Assembly: GCA_947167745.1 (NCBI GenBank)
Contig: CAMVJE010000039.1
Location: 1 to 13,900, forward strand
Source of the DNA: an uncultured Treponema sp.
GTDB lineage: Bacteria > Spirochaetota > Spirochaetia > Treponematales > Treponemataceae
Length of the DNA: 13,900 bases
Reading direction: 5' to 3'
Below the pieces are notes generated by a model. It saw nothing but the letters and a program-made list of their open reading frames with translations. It was not told the origin of the DNA and did not search any database. The position numbers were made by a program, and so were the translations under genes. Positions 13,628-13,900 of the stretch are shown here, piece by piece. Each line of letters begins with the position of its first letter. The first letter of the stretch is position 1.

Positions 13628-13720
13628 GCATATTTTATAGTGTAAATACGATAAATTTATCACATTTACACCGTATATACACGACAATTTTTGCACTTTT
13701 ATAGTATACACACAATAAAA
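13600..13720. repeat. four imperfect tandem operator-like units, ~33-bp period
   Basis: Units begin at 13600, 13633, 13666 and 13697 (steps 33, 33, 31). Their first 24 bases align: TTTTATCGTGCATAGACGAC in unit A, TTTTATAGTGTAAATACGAT in B, TTACACCGTATATACACGAC in C, TTTTATAGTATACACACAAT in D. Each is itself roughly palindromic (TTTAT..GT....AC..ATAAA). The period is near three helical turns, so proteins would sit on one face of the DNA. Confidence 0.75.
13640..13671. repeat. 32-bp near-perfect palindrome
   Basis: GTGTAAAT (13640-13647) and ATTTACAC (13664-13671) are the outer arms, with a perfect central GATAAATTTATC (13650-13661); only the two AC dinucleotides between break symmetry. It joins the end of unit B to the start of unit C of the tandem array and is a good candidate high-affinity operator. 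Confidence 0.75.
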
Positions 13721-13797
13721 AACAAAATCTTCTTTATTAGCATCTGATTCTCTTTTCTCTCCAAATCTGCTAGACTGTCTCTGTTTAGAGAAACAAA

Positions 13798-13900
13798 ATG
13801 GCAGAAAAAGAAATAAAAGACACAATCACCCAAAATCAATCCGAAGAAGAAGCAAAAGCACAGGCTCTTCTTGAAGAAAAAGACTCAGAATCCCGCCTGC
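13798..13900 (+). CDS. start of an unidentified gene (cut by the window end)
   Basis: The frame from ATG at 13798 is open to the window end and gives 34 residues, MAEKEIKDTITQNQSEEEAK and on to LLEEKDSESRL. This is a highly charged Glu/Lys/Gln-rich start, likely a disordered or helical N-terminal extension; too little is visible to name a family. A weak extended -10 (TGCTAGACT, 13768-13776) and AGAG about 8 bases before the ATG offer modest support. It is divergent from the ATPase gene and might share its control region. The strong amino-acid bias and lack of stops make it more likely real than not. Confidence 0.6.
   Translation, partial: MAEKEIKDTITQNQSEEEAKAQALLEEKDSESRL

Noticed and set aside
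13600..13720. CRISPR array reading of the 33-bp repeats
   Set aside because: Units are contiguous and imperfect, with no conserved repeat separated by unique spacers, and no cas gene is nearby.
13541..13825. 94-codon minus-strand frame over the ATPase promoter
   Set aside because: It crosses the repeat array and the start of both neighbouring genes, has no ribosome site, and its translation is low in recognisable pattern.

Overview
The window looks like chromosomal DNA of a treponeme-like spirochaete, probably a host-associated Treponema. This rests on the HtpG sequence style, moderate GC content, AT-rich intergenic DNA and the kinds of accessory genes; no rRNA or marker gene is present to settle it. 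No tRNA, rRNA, integrase or transposase gene was found.

Bases 1-3375 are built around htpG. The window opens inside htpG (chaperone Hsp90), which ends at 1097. A second copy of its last ~700 bp lies at 2425-3192 as a pseudogene: it lacks the 5' part and is broken by a 64-bp insertion. A third scrap, the last seven codons, lies at 3291-3314. Between copies one and two sits an accessory cassette: a HEPN-type Abi-family gene (1572-2252, minus) and, divergent from it, a very likely small structured RNA (about 2300-2373, plus) with its own promoter and intrinsic terminator. This resembles abortive-infection toxins paired with an RNA antitoxin.

Bases 3376-4968 hold three leftward genes of phage or regulatory type: an XRE repressor, a BRO-N/antirepressor-like protein and a second XRE regulator. 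The second regulator is divergent from the next operon, and the shared intergenic region carries overlapping inverted repeats.

Bases 5100-12208 form one tight rightward operon of six genes: an SPFH (stomatin/prohibitin-like, YdjI type) protein with three zinc ribbons; a four-TM protein with a helical cytoplasmic tail; a 723-residue two-TM protein with a long acidic tail; two paralogous helical proteins of unknown function, the second with a Ser/Tyr/Gly-rich head; and a bactofilin-like beta-helix protein. A strong terminator follows. The set suggests a membrane-associated scaffold built from SPFH and bactofilin-type polymers, possibly a membrane-stress or defence apparatus. I know of no characterised system with this exact composition.

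Bases 12304-13900 hold a leftward AAA/DUF4143 ATPase. Its promoter lies in an array of four imperfect operator-like units spaced 33, 33 and 31 bp apart. The first ~34 codons of an unidentified rightward gene close the window.
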